Origin: UBA11591 sp040220895
GTDB lineage: Bacteria > Bacteroidota > Bacteroidia > Flavobacteriales_E > Vicingaceae
Assembly (NCBI GenBank): GCA_040220895.1
Contig: JAVJVY010000016.1
Location: 124,001 to 188,000 of the forward strand
Length of the DNA: 64,000 bases
Reading direction: 5' to 3'
Shown here one piece after another: positions 1-8,900 of the stretch (position 1 is the stretch's first letter; each line of letters begins with the position of its first letter). Below the pieces are notes generated by a model. The model did not search any database. It had not been told where the DNA came from and worked only from the letters and a program-made list of their open reading frames with translations. The translations under genes were made by a program, and so were the position numbers.

Positions 1-1
1 A

Positions 2-187
2 TTGGATGCCGAACACAAGAAATTGTTGGAATCTGAGAACAACCAGACCATGGCTGTGTTGCAGCGATTATGGTTCTTGACAAATCAGCAATACCCTCAG
101 GAAGAACTGGGTAAAGAGCTTGATGATCGTTTTGGGATGTATTTCCGGCAGCCGGATAACCAGCAGTTGATGCCGCAAAATCAATAA
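2..187 (+). CDS. C-terminal end of an unidentified protein (5' truncated by window)
   Basis: This open frame is already running at the first base of the window and ends with TAA at 185-187. Only about 61 residues are visible. They are hydrophilic and rich in Q, N and E, with an aromatic patch (VLQRLWFLTNQQ) near the middle, and show no signal peptide, membrane segment or catalytic motif. The first codon is TTG, but with no upstream sequence it cannot be called a start, and the gene most likely begins outside the window. A hairpin with a T-rich tail follows at 205-240. I do not recognise the family and propose no function. Confidence 0.55.
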   Translation: MDAEHKKLLESENNQTMAVLQRLWFLTNQQYPQEELGKELDDRFGMYFRQPDNQQLMPQNQ

Positions 188-194
188 TTACTAA

Positions 195-977
195 TTATTT
201 CTTAAAAAATGCCTTCAGGTATTGGAGGCATTTTTCTTTTTCCTCAATAAATCCCATATGGGCAGAATGCTCCAGGATAATAAGTTCGGCACTATCTGAA
301 ATTTTAGCCTCGGCCTGAAGCTTCTTCACGGGCAAAACCGAATCGTGTTTTCCGGCAATAAAGAGTACGGGGTAGGGGGCGAATTTTAGCACGATCTGCC
401 TGTCAGCTCTGAGTTTCATTCCTTCCAGTGCCGCAATTATTCCCTGAGTGGGTATTTGTTGCGCTTCTGTGACAAAATCATTAATAATGCGCTTGTATGG
501 TTTAAAATCAGTGTTGAACAATGCCGGTATAGCCTGGCTAATAAAGCTATTTTTCTTTCTTCCAACAAGGCGAATTACCTTTTCACGCTCTTTCCTTTTG
601 ACGGTTGAATCCGATTGACTTGTGGAATGAAACAGGCATAGGCCCCTGATCGCATCGGCTTGAAGTTCAGCAAGGGCCATTGAAACATAGCCTCCCATGG
701 AATGGCCTATCAAATGATAACGCCTGATCTTTAGTGTTTTAAGCACTGCCAATACTGATTGGGCCATGAATTCCATGTCATGGCAGTAACCGTAACAACT
801 GGATTCACCATGCCCAGGCAGATCTATGCAAACTACCCGGTAAGACTTGGACAGTTCCACTGCATAATCTGACCAAATACTTTTTGATTCCAGAAAACCG
901 TGCAGGAATACAAGGGTCTTCCCCTTGCCCGAAACTTCGTAATAAATGGATCCTCTGCTAAAACTTACTGCTGCCAA
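195..977 (-). CDS. Alpha/beta hydrolase fold protein
   Basis: This 260-residue protein has the alpha/beta hydrolase signature in order: an oxyanion-side VFLHGF near residue 23, the nucleophile elbow GHSMGG near residue 91, an acid in AGKHDSVLP near residue 210, and the catalytic histidine in EHSAHMGF near residue 238. Length and layout match small esterase/MenH-like enzymes, but substrate cannot be read from sequence. No signal peptide is seen, so it is probably cytoplasmic. The start is a TTG two bases after the stop of the M24 peptidase gene; no in-frame ATG or GTG lies just upstream, and translational coupling is likely. Confidence 0.85.
   Translation of the reverse strand: MAAVSFSRGSIYYEVSGKGKTLVFLHGFLESKSIWSDYAVELSKSYRVVCIDLPGHGESSCYGYCHDMEFMAQSVLAVLKTLKIRRYHLIGHSMGGYVSMALAELQADAIRGLCLFHSTSQSDSTVKRKEREKVIRLVGRKKNSFISQAIPALFNTDFKPYKRIINDFVTEAQQIPTQGIIAALEGMKLRADRQIVLKFAPYPVLFIAGKHDSVLPVKKLQAEAKISDSAELIILEHSAHMGFIEEKEKCLQYLKAFFKK
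205..240 (+). terminator. Rho-independent terminator inside the 3' end of the hydrolase gene
   Basis: AAAAATGCCT (205-214) pairs perfectly with AGGCATTTTT (226-235) across an 11-base loop and is followed by more T-rich sequence. It would end plus-strand transcription of the truncated first gene. It lies within the last codons of the minus-strand hydrolase (stop at 195-197), so the two convergent genes overlap at the level of the terminator. The A-run on the other side could let it work in both directions. Confidence 0.7.
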
Positions 978-979
978 GG

Positions 980-2269
980 TCAGGCATTCATGAGTTCTTC
1001 AATTTCCTCAATCTCTATGGGAATATTCCGCATCAGGTCAAAGGGAGCTCCATCGGTTATAACCAGATCATTTTCGATGCGAATTCCCAAAGATTCTTCG
1101 CGAATGTAAATGCCCGGTTCGCAGGTAAAGACCATTCCTTTTTCAATGGCTTTGTTCCAATGACCTACGTCGTGAACATCCAGACCCATGAAATGGGAAG
1201 TGCCGTGCATGAAGTACTTTTTGTAGGCAGGCCAGGAGGGATTTTGGTTTTTTATATCGGTTTTATCGATCAATCCAAGATCGAGTAATTCTTTTTCCAT
1301 TAGGTTTCCAACTTCCATGTGGTAGTCGTCCATCATGGTTCCCGGGCGCAACAGATCAATTGCGCCTCGTTGAACGCGCAAAACCGCATTGTATACTGCT
1401 TTTTGCCGTTCGGTATACTTACCGCTTACGGGCAGGCAACGGGTCAGGTCCGAAGCATAGTTAGCATATTCGGCGCCAATATCAAGCAGTAGGATGTCCC
1501 CGGCCTTGCACTCTTTGTTGTTGTCTACATAGTGAAGAACGCATGAATTAAAACCACTGGCAATAATGGGCTCATATGCAAAGCCCCTTGAGCGGTTGCG
1601 AAGAAATTCATGGTTGAGTTCCGCTTGAATCTCGTATTCCATTACACCCGGTTTGACAAATTTCAACAACCTTCTCAAGCCTTTTTCGGTGATGTCACAG
1701 GCCTTTTGAATAAGGTCAATCTCAAGTTGAGATTTGATGGACCTGATCTGGTGCATGATGGGAGCCGAGCGTTCCCTTTGATGGAGCGGATAGTTTTCCA
1801 CAACCCATTTATTAAAGCGAACATCCCGCGTCTCAACTTCGATTTTGGCTCGAAGGTGCTCATTGGAATTCAGGTAGATGTGGTCACTTTCGGACATCAA
1901 TTGTTTGAAGATGACTTCGAATTGATCGAGCCAATACACCGTGTTTATGCCTGAAACTTCTTGAGCTTGTTCAACGCTTAATTTTGCACCTTCCCAAATA
2001 GCGATTTCTTCACTCGTTTCTTTTAAAAAAAGCACTTCGCGGTGTTCTTTTTTACTTGCCTGGGGGCAGATCAATAAAATGGTTTCTTCCTGATCGATCC
2101 CCGATAGATGGAAAAGATCGCTGTTTTGCCTGAAAGGCATTGTTCCATCAGCATTGGTGGGCATGATGTCGTTGGAATTAAATACGGCCAGCGAAGAAGG
2201 CTTCAGGTGCTTTGTGAATTGCGCCCTATTGTGCACAAACAGCGCCTGATCGATGATATCGTATTTCAT
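980..2269 (-). CDS. Xaa-Pro aminopeptidase (M24B family, aminopeptidase P)
   Basis: This 429-residue cytoplasmic metallopeptidase would remove an N-terminal residue preceding proline. It has an aminopeptidase-P N-terminal domain (about residues 1-150) and a pita-bread catalytic domain. All five expected dinuclear metal ligands are visible: Asp in LLLDIGAEY, Asp in YASDLTRC, His in HGTSHFMGLDVHD, Glu in TCEPGIYI and Glu in RIENDLVI. Length fits the bacterial PepP family (about 430-440). The ATG at 2269 faces away from sdhC, so the 154-base gap upstream holds divergent promoters. The hydrolase gene follows with a 2-base gap, suggesting one transcript. A PepP-type role is likely; prolidase is less likely at this length. 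Confidence 0.9.
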   Translation of the reverse strand: MKYDIIDQALFVHNRAQFTKHLKPSSLAVFNSNDIMPTNADGTMPFRQNSDLFHLSGIDQEETILLICPQASKKEHREVLFLKETSEEIAIWEGAKLSVEQAQEVSGINTVYWLDQFEVIFKQLMSESDHIYLNSNEHLRAKIEVETRDVRFNKWVVENYPLHQRERSAPIMHQIRSIKSQLEIDLIQKACDITEKGLRRLLKFVKPGVMEYEIQAELNHEFLRNRSRGFAYEPIIASGFNSCVLHYVDNNKECKAGDILLLDIGAEYANYASDLTRCLPVSGKYTERQKAVYNAVLRVQRGAIDLLRPGTMMDDYHMEVGNLMEKELLDLGLIDKTDIKNQNPSWPAYKKYFMHGTSHFMGLDVHDVGHWNKAIEKGMVFTCEPGIYIREESLGIRIENDLVITDGAPFDLMRNIPIEIEEIEELMNA

Positions 2270-2357
2270 AGTTGAGTATTTTCTTTCTTAACCGAATTGA
2301 TAGCCTGCAAAATAAGGTCTTTTTCTAAAACCACTTCGCTTTTTTACCCGTTTCTGC

Positions 2358-2392
2358 CGAATGAATCGACTTGGGGATTACATTTGTAAAAC
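2358..2392 (+). promoter_or_regulatory. Predicted promoter of the sdhCAB operon
   Basis: TACATTTG at 2379-2386 is a perfect match to the Bacteroidota -7 consensus TAnnTTTG and lies 38 bases before the sdhC ATG. The -33 element is weak: no good TTG occurs about 20 bases upstream. The whole divergent gap 2270-2423 holds no gene. Confidence 0.45.
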
Positions 2393-2423
2393 TTCGCAAA
2401 ATGAACTTTAAAGCCTTACAGAA

Positions 2424-3056
2424 ATGAGTATGACATCAGTGGCCAGGAAATTCCTGATGGCCTTGACCGGATTGTTTCTCATCACCTTCTTGATCCTGCA
2501 TCTATCCATTAACCTTCTGACCCTGTCAGACGATCCTGCCTTATTCAATCAGGCATCGCACTTCATGGCCACCAACCCGGTCATTCAAAGCATGCAGTAT
2601 ATTCTTGCCCTTGGTTTTATTCTGCACATTGGCATGGGTATTTGGCTGAATATTCAGAATAACACTGCAAGACCGATTAAATATGCCAAGAACAATGCTG
2701 GTGCCAATTCATCGGCGGCGTCGCGCAGCATGATATATACAGGCATGCTGGTAATGGTATTCTTACTAATTCACCTTTACAACTATTGGTATCAAATCAA
2801 GTTTGTAGGGGTTGACGACGATTACCTATTAGTTACAGAGTTGTTCAAGCAACCCCTGTATACCGGAATTTATGTGGTAGCATTTGTTTTACTGGGAATT
2901 CATTTGAACCATGGATTTCAATCTGCTTTTCAAAGTCTGGGTGCGAATCACCGCAGTTACACGAGTTGGATAAAGAATTTTGGCACGCTTTATTCTGCAA
3001 TTACCGCGCTTGGATTCAGCGCCATAGCCATTTATCATTTTATCAATAGTATCTGA
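2424..3056 (+). CDS. sdhC: Succinate dehydrogenase cytochrome b subunit (b558 type)
   Basis: This 210-residue integral membrane protein anchors the succinate dehydrogenase/fumarate reductase and carries heme for quinone reduction. About five hydrophobic helices are visible. Histidines in or beside helices (LHLSINL near residue 26, LHIGMGIW near 71, LIHLYNYW near 116, GIHLNHGF near 158, IYHF near 205) are candidate heme ligands, as in the single-subunit di-heme anchors of Bacillus and Bacteroides. It lies 13 bases upstream of sdhA, and no separate sdhD is present, as expected for this type. A second ATG at 2430 is an alternative start. Confidence 0.92.
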   Translation: MSMTSVARKFLMALTGLFLITFLILHLSINLLTLSDDPALFNQASHFMATNPVIQSMQYILALGFILHIGMGIWLNIQNNTARPIKYAKNNAGANSSAASRSMIYTGMLVMVFLLIHLYNYWYQIKFVGVDDDYLLVTELFKQPLYTGIYVVAFVLLGIHLNHGFQSAFQSLGANHRSYTSWIKNFGTLYSAITALGFSAIAIYHFINSI

Positions 3057-3069
3057 AAAAAATAGAACC

Positions 3070-5067
3070 ATGTTGAATTCTAAAGTTCCGGAAGGCCCGA
3101 TAGACGAAAAGTGGACAAGTCATAAAAGCAACATTCGACTGGTCAACCCATCCAATAAACGGCTCATTGACATTATTGTCGTTGGTACGGGTCTGGCTGG
3201 CAGTTCTGCGGCAGCCTCATTGGCCGAACTTGGTTACAATGTCAAGGCATTTTGTTTTCAGGATAGTGCCAGAAGGGCCCATTCCATTGCCGCTCAGGGA
3301 GGGATCAATGCTTCAAAAAATTATCAGAATGATGGTGACTCAACCTATCGTCTGTTTTATGACACGGTCAAGGGCGGTGATTATCGCTCACGCGAAGCAA
3401 ACGTTTATCGCCTTGCCGAGGTTTCTACCAACATCATCGATCAATGCGTTGCACAGGGAGTTCCTTTTGCGAGAGAATATGGAGGACTTCTGGATAATCG
3501 ATCTTTTGGAGGGGTGCAGGTCTCAAGAACCTTCTATGCCAAAGGCCAAACCGGCCAACAATTGCTGTTAGGTGCTTACTCGGCACTGAGCCGTCAGGTG
3601 AGTAAAGGAAAAGTTAAAATGTACACCCGGCACGAAATGCTTGACCTTGTTATGATTGATGGAAAGGCCAGAGGTATTATTGCCAGAGATCTGGTAAGTG
3701 GCAATCTTGAAAGGCATTCAGCCCATGCGGTAGTCATTTGTTCAGGAGGTTACGGGAACGTCTTTTACCTGTCAACAAATGCCATGGGCTCGAACGTCAC
3801 AGCATCTTGGAAAGTGCATAAAAAAGGCGCCTATTTTGCCAATCCGTGTTTTACACAGATTCACCCCACCTGCATACCTGTTTCGGGTGACTATCAATCC
3901 AAGTTGACCTTGATGTCGGAATCGCTAAGGAACGATGGAAGAATTTGGGTACCAAAAAAGAAAGAAGATGCCGAAGCCGTGCGTGCCGGTAGATTAAAGG
4001 CTATTGACATACCTGAAGATGATAGGGACTACTACCTGGAGCGGCGATATCCTGCCTTTGGTAACCTCGTTCCCAGAGACGTGGCATCCAGAGCCGCCAA
4101 AGAGCGCTGTGATGCCGGCTATGGCGTAAACAAAACAGGAGAGGCCGTTTTTCTCGATTTTGCTGCTTCCATAGAACGATATGGTCGTATTGACGCAAGC
4201 ACCAAAGGCTTGGATGCGAACAACAAGAATCTGGTCATTGAATTGGGCAAGGAAGTCATCAAGGCCAAGTACGGCAACTTGTTTCAGATGTATGAAAAAA
4301 TTGCAGATGACAACCCCTACGAGATGCCAATGAAGATTTATCCTGCCGTACATTATACCATGGGCGGTGTTTGGGTAGATTACAACTTAATGACGAGTAT
4401 TCCCGGCTGCTATGCCTTAGGCGAAGCAAATTTTTCTGATCACGGTGCAAACCGATTAGGAGCATCTGCTTTAATGCAAGGGCTTGCTGACGGTTATTTT
4501 GTAATTCCATATACCATTGGCGACTATCTTGCCGATGATATACGGACGGGCGAAATACCAACCGAGGGACCGGAATTCGATGAAGCTGAAAAAGCGGTGA
4601 AAGATCGAATAGACCATTTCATCAATAACAAGGGCTCCAAATCTGTGGATTTTTTCCACAAAAGACTTGGAAAGATCATGTGGAATAATTGCGGAATGTC
4701 TCGTAATGCGGAAGATCTCAAAAAAGCCATTGCTGACATTAAAGCACTTAGGGAAGAGTTTTGGAAAGACGTCATGATTCCTGGCTCTGCTAACGAATTC
4801 AATCAAGAACTTGAAAAAGCAGGAAGGGTTGCAGATTTTCTGGAACTCGGTGAATTAATGTGCGTCGACGCATTGCATAGGGCAGAATCATGTGGGGGGC
4901 ACTTTAGGGAGGAATCACAAACTGAAGAAGGCGAGGCTCTTCGCGATGACGTCAATTACGCTTTTGTTTCGGCCTGGGAATACCAGGGTGAACCTTCGGA
5001 TGCCGTCCTTCATCAAGAATCGTTGGTTTATGAAAACATTGAATTAAAGCAACGTAGCTATAAATAA
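3070..5067 (+). CDS. sdhA: Succinate dehydrogenase/fumarate reductase flavoprotein subunit
   Basis: This 665-residue catalytic subunit oxidises succinate to fumarate at the inner face of the membrane. The FAD Rossmann motif is VVGTGLAGSSAA (about residues 37-48). The histidine that covalently binds FAD is expected at residue 71 in HSIAAQGGIN. The substrate region HYTMGGVWVDYN and the later HGANRLGASALMQGL are intact. Length matches the Bacteroidota/Bacillus b-type enzymes, which are longer than E. coli SdhA. It sits between sdhC and sdhB, the usual order for this complex type. Succinate oxidation is assumed for an aerobe; fumarate reduction is possible. Confidence 0.95.
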   Translation: MLNSKVPEGPIDEKWTSHKSNIRLVNPSNKRLIDIIVVGTGLAGSSAAASLAELGYNVKAFCFQDSARRAHSIAAQGGINASKNYQNDGDSTYRLFYDTVKGGDYRSREANVYRLAEVSTNIIDQCVAQGVPFAREYGGLLDNRSFGGVQVSRTFYAKGQTGQQLLLGAYSALSRQVSKGKVKMYTRHEMLDLVMIDGKARGIIARDLVSGNLERHSAHAVVICSGGYGNVFYLSTNAMGSNVTASWKVHKKGAYFANPCFTQIHPTCIPVSGDYQSKLTLMSESLRNDGRIWVPKKKEDAEAVRAGRLKAIDIPEDDRDYYLERRYPAFGNLVPRDVASRAAKERCDAGYGVNKTGEAVFLDFAASIERYGRIDASTKGLDANNKNLVIELGKEVIKAKYGNLFQMYEKIADDNPYEMPMKIYPAVHYTMGGVWVDYNLMTSIPGCYALGEANFSDHGANRLGASALMQGLADGYFVIPYTIGDYLADDIRTGEIPTEGPEFDEAEKAVKDRIDHFINNKGSKSVDFFHKRLGKIMWNNCGMSRNAEDLKKAIADIKALREEFWKDVMIPGSANEFNQELEKAGRVADFLELGELMCVDALHRAESCGGHFREESQTEEGEALRDDVNYAFVSAWEYQGEPSDAVLHQESLVYENIELKQRSYK

Positions 5068-5115
5068 GTGATAGGCGCATGAAATGCACCGTCCGTTTTA
5101 TCTAAATAATATACC

Positions 5116-5868
5116 ATGGATTTAACTCTTAAGATCTGGAGGCAAAAAGACAAAGATGACAAAGGAAATCTGGTGACCTATCAGGTCAGTGATATTTCTG
5201 AAGACCAGTCATTTCTTGAAATGCTGGACGTACTGAATAACGGCTTGATTGAGAAAGGAAAGGAACCCATCGCATTTGACCATGATTGCCGCGAAGGTAT
5301 TTGCGGAAGCTGTAGTTTGTACATCAATGGAGAAGCCCATGGACCGGGAAGAGCAATAACGACTTGCCAGTTGCACATGCGCTCATTTAAAAACGGCGAT
5401 ACCATTTATATTGAACCTTGGAGAGCCAAAGCCTTTCCAATTATTAAAGACCTGGTTGTGGATCGAAGTGCCTTTGATCGCGTTATGCAGGCCGGCGGCT
5501 TTGTTTCGGTCAACACCTCGGGAAATACGATCGATGCCAACGCTATCCCTATTCCAAAGTTTGATGCTGACCGGGCCTTTGATGCTGCGACTTGCATCGG
5601 CTGTGGTGCCTGCGTGGCAACTTGCAAGAACGCCTCTGCCATGCTCTTTGTTTCAGCTAAGGTATCTCAGTTGTCACTTTTACCCCAAGGTAAAGTGGAA
5701 GCCTCAAAACGAGTGCGCCAAATGGTCCATCAAATGGACCTTGAGGGATTTGGTAATTGCACCAACACGGGTGCATGTGAAGTGGAATGTCCCAAAGAAA
5801 TATCGCTTGAAAACATTGCCAGAATGAATAGAGAATACTTGAGTGCTTCAGTAGCATCTGAAGATTAA
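5116..5868 (+). CDS. sdhB: Succinate dehydrogenase iron-sulfur subunit
   Basis: This 250-residue electron-transfer subunit passes electrons from FAD to quinone. The [2Fe-2S] cysteines are C58, C63, C66 and C84 (CREGICGSC then TTC). The ferredoxin-like half has C160, C163, C166 and C170 (CIGCGACVATC) followed by C215, C221 and C225 (CTNTGACEVEC), which fits one [4Fe-4S] and one [3Fe-4S] centre. It follows sdhA by 48 bases and completes the operon. The strong hairpin at 5885-5917 closes the transcript. Confidence 0.95.
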   Translation: MDLTLKIWRQKDKDDKGNLVTYQVSDISEDQSFLEMLDVLNNGLIEKGKEPIAFDHDCREGICGSCSLYINGEAHGPGRAITTCQLHMRSFKNGDTIYIEPWRAKAFPIIKDLVVDRSAFDRVMQAGGFVSVNTSGNTIDANAIPIPKFDADRAFDAATCIGCGACVATCKNASAMLFVSAKVSQLSLLPQGKVEASKRVRQMVHQMDLEGFGNCTNTGACEVECPKEISLENIARMNREYLSASVASED

Positions 5869-5884
5869 AAGTACTTTTCAGAAC

Positions 5885-5917
5885 AAAAAAAGGGGCGTTG
5901 AAAACGCCCCTTTTTTT
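5885..5917. terminator. Bidirectional terminator between sdhB and the giant surface-protein gene
   Basis: A perfect stem of seven A plus GGGGCGTT (5885-5899) pairs with AACGCCCC plus seven T (5903-5917) across a 3-base loop. The A/T symmetry gives a U-tract on either strand, so it can end both the sdhCAB transcript (plus) and the giant T9SS protein transcript (minus, stop at 5933). Confidence 0.9.
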
Positions 5918-5932
5918 GTGATCAAAACTTAA

Positions 5933-8900
5933 TTAATGCGTGACCATGAGCTTCTTGATGGCGACTTTGTGCTCGCCGTCATTAAGCATGATAAAGTACA
6001 TTCCTGCATCGAGGTCCTGCATATCCAATTGGTGCATCCTGGTTCCTTCTGGAATTCGATCCATCATTACCTGAGCCCCAAGTTGATTGAAGACCCTCAA
6101 TTCATAGCTATTGAGTAATTCATTCTTGAATTCCATGAAAGCTTTGTTGCTCGTAGGATTCGGGAACAAATTGTATTCAACTCCATCAGCGACTAAATTT
6201 TCGTACTCAAATACATCGGTTCCCAGTTTTCCTTTTTGCAGCATCTCAGCCTGGTACACTGCCTTGGTGTTCTTGTCCTGAACAAAGGCCACAATTCGGT
6301 ATAGGCTGTCGGTAAAGAAATTATCAAAATTCACCGTCTGTGTCAAATTATCGCTCCAACCCTCGAAACCAACAGTGAAGCTTGTTCCACTGGCCGTCGG
6401 ATACATTTTCTTCAAGACCGAATTAAACTTGGTATAATTCGCATTCACCGTTGTGAATTCACTTGCAAGGATCTCTCGCTCAACCATCGCGACATGTACC
6501 GCTATGTTCAATGGGTAACTCGCAGCAGGCCCTACAGCCGTGACTGTTACATCTACCTGAGATGTATTCTCATTGTAGGCCATGGCAATCTTGAACAAGG
6601 GATCAGTCAGCGCAATTGGCTTGTAAACAAAGTCCCCAAAATTCGTAGAATTCATAAAGCCCTTGAATGCTGTTCCATTCACGTGCACGTAGGGTACTTC
6701 ACCTACGTTGTAATAAAGGGATCGTGAACTTGGGTCTGCTGTATTCTGCTGATTCATGGGGTCTGCAGCCGGGAAAGCCGTATGGTATTGAACATCTATA
6801 ACATCTGATGCACCATTATTGACCAATGTATTAAAGATGTCAATGGTGCCGGCATCACCGCCAACAGATGAATTGACAAAACCTTCAAACAACACTTTTC
6901 GCTTTCTTTCGGTAATCTCAAAGTCGTCAAATGCAAAACCTTCAAGAGAGAGGGAAGGGTCAGAGCCATAAGCAACTCTAAAGCGCACGTATGTAGAATC
7001 AAGGATCATATCCAAATTATGTCTTGCTTCTAACCACTGGTTGGGGAGGCCACTCGAATCGGTCCATCCAATTTTTCCCTGGGCATTGGTTTGGCTGCCT
7101 GGTTCACCGAAGATGTTCTCGGCATTGTACCAGTTGATCCCTCTTTTCATGAAGTTGTTGTTACTACTTTGATATTCAGCCACATTTTCCCATATAACAT
7201 CTTCCAGTCGTTTGTCCTTGTCGGTGGTATACTGCAGCACGGCACCGTCGTTTGATTGGATTTGATAAAGGGTTTGCAATTTGACCATCGGACGGTCAAG
7301 TCCCCTCATGTCAAAGCACGGACTGGTGACAGAAGTCTGTAAATTTTCTGCCGGGTTCTTATTCAGACCGGTCACAAAGGCATTAGAACCCGAGGCAGTC
7401 GAATTAATAAATTTCTTAGAAGGCATTCCTTTTTCAAAATAAACGGCTGTATCCAACGTCGGTTGTCCAGGTAAAGATGTATCCTGATAAATCAACTCTC
7501 CAGCCTCTTTCCATATGACCCAACCGCTGTAGGCAGATTCGAAATCATCCAGGTAAGGATAACTAGTAGAATCAAGTGTGGGACGAATGAACACATTATT
7601 GACAAAGGTATCACGGCAGGAACTACTTCCTTCACTCAATGCAAGTGACACAGCAAAGGTATCTGCAGCTGCAAACACATGAGATGCTTCCACTTGATTA
7701 GTCGACGTATTTCCATCTCCAAAATCCCAGAAATAGGTTGTGTTTATTAGGTTTGGAATCAAAGTAGTATCGCTGCGGAAGGTAATGGTATCCCCCAGGC
7801 ATTCATCAGAGAAGTACCACGAGAAGTTTGAATTGGGCGAAGTCAGGAATTGGAAGGTTTTGGTAACCTTGGCCGATCGACATCCTTTTTTGGAAAGTAC
7901 ACGTAGGTCTATATTGACCAGAGAATTCTGAAGCGCGCTATCGTATTGGAAATCAACGAAGGTATCTAATGGCGCAATGTTCCAGGCTTTATCGTCTCCA
8001 CCAACAGTCCACTGGTATTGTGAAATTCCATCCGAAGGAGAGAAATTCACGGTATCCATAAAGGAACTGTCGCCGTGCATGACAGGCATGTATTTTCCAC
8101 AAAGTCCGTCCAAGTAGAAATCGGCGATGGGTTCGGGATGAATGATAATCTGTGACGTGACCGTGTCATAGCAGCCACCGCTCTGCGCATATGTTCCAAT
8201 GAAATCAACCACCGTAACTACACCGGCGGTGTCGCCACTTGGCCCATTGGCATCTTCGCTCGGATCGAAGATTTTTGACTGGGAACCATTATCCGACGGG
8301 GCATTATTATACCTGAACCAGTTGTCATCGCCCGGTGAAGCGTTTCCGGTTAGGGGGCCGTAAGGTGTAAATTTTGCCGAATCTATATGCCAGTACATAA
8401 TGGTCAATGGGAAGGGTGCTGTTTCAAAACACACGCTATCCAAGGGAACAGCCGGAGGCGAAGTACTTGTCAGACTGAGCGAAAGAATGGGCTGATGTTT
8501 TACCTTAATGGATGAATCAATGGATGTATTTGTACAACCGTCATCATCAATATGAACGTAGGTAATCAACTCATTGTGTGTTGTTGTGTCGCCAAAGAAC
8601 AGTTTAGGATTATATGCCATTCGACCAGTTGAACTGATATTACCGGTCAATCCTTGACCCGTAACCGAATCAAGCCCCGACCCTCCGGCAGGCAGGTTAT
8701 TGACGATAAATCTAACAGAATCAACGTTATCATATGGACAGTAAGTATTCTTGGCAATTTGAATATCAAGAACAGGGGCACGTTTAAGCTTAAATGTATC
8801 TTTTTTCAGAGTAGCACACCCTGTGGTGGGATTCGTGTGATAATAATTCAAGAAAATGTTCTTGGTCTGCGCTACACCCGGAGGTATGATGGTATTAACA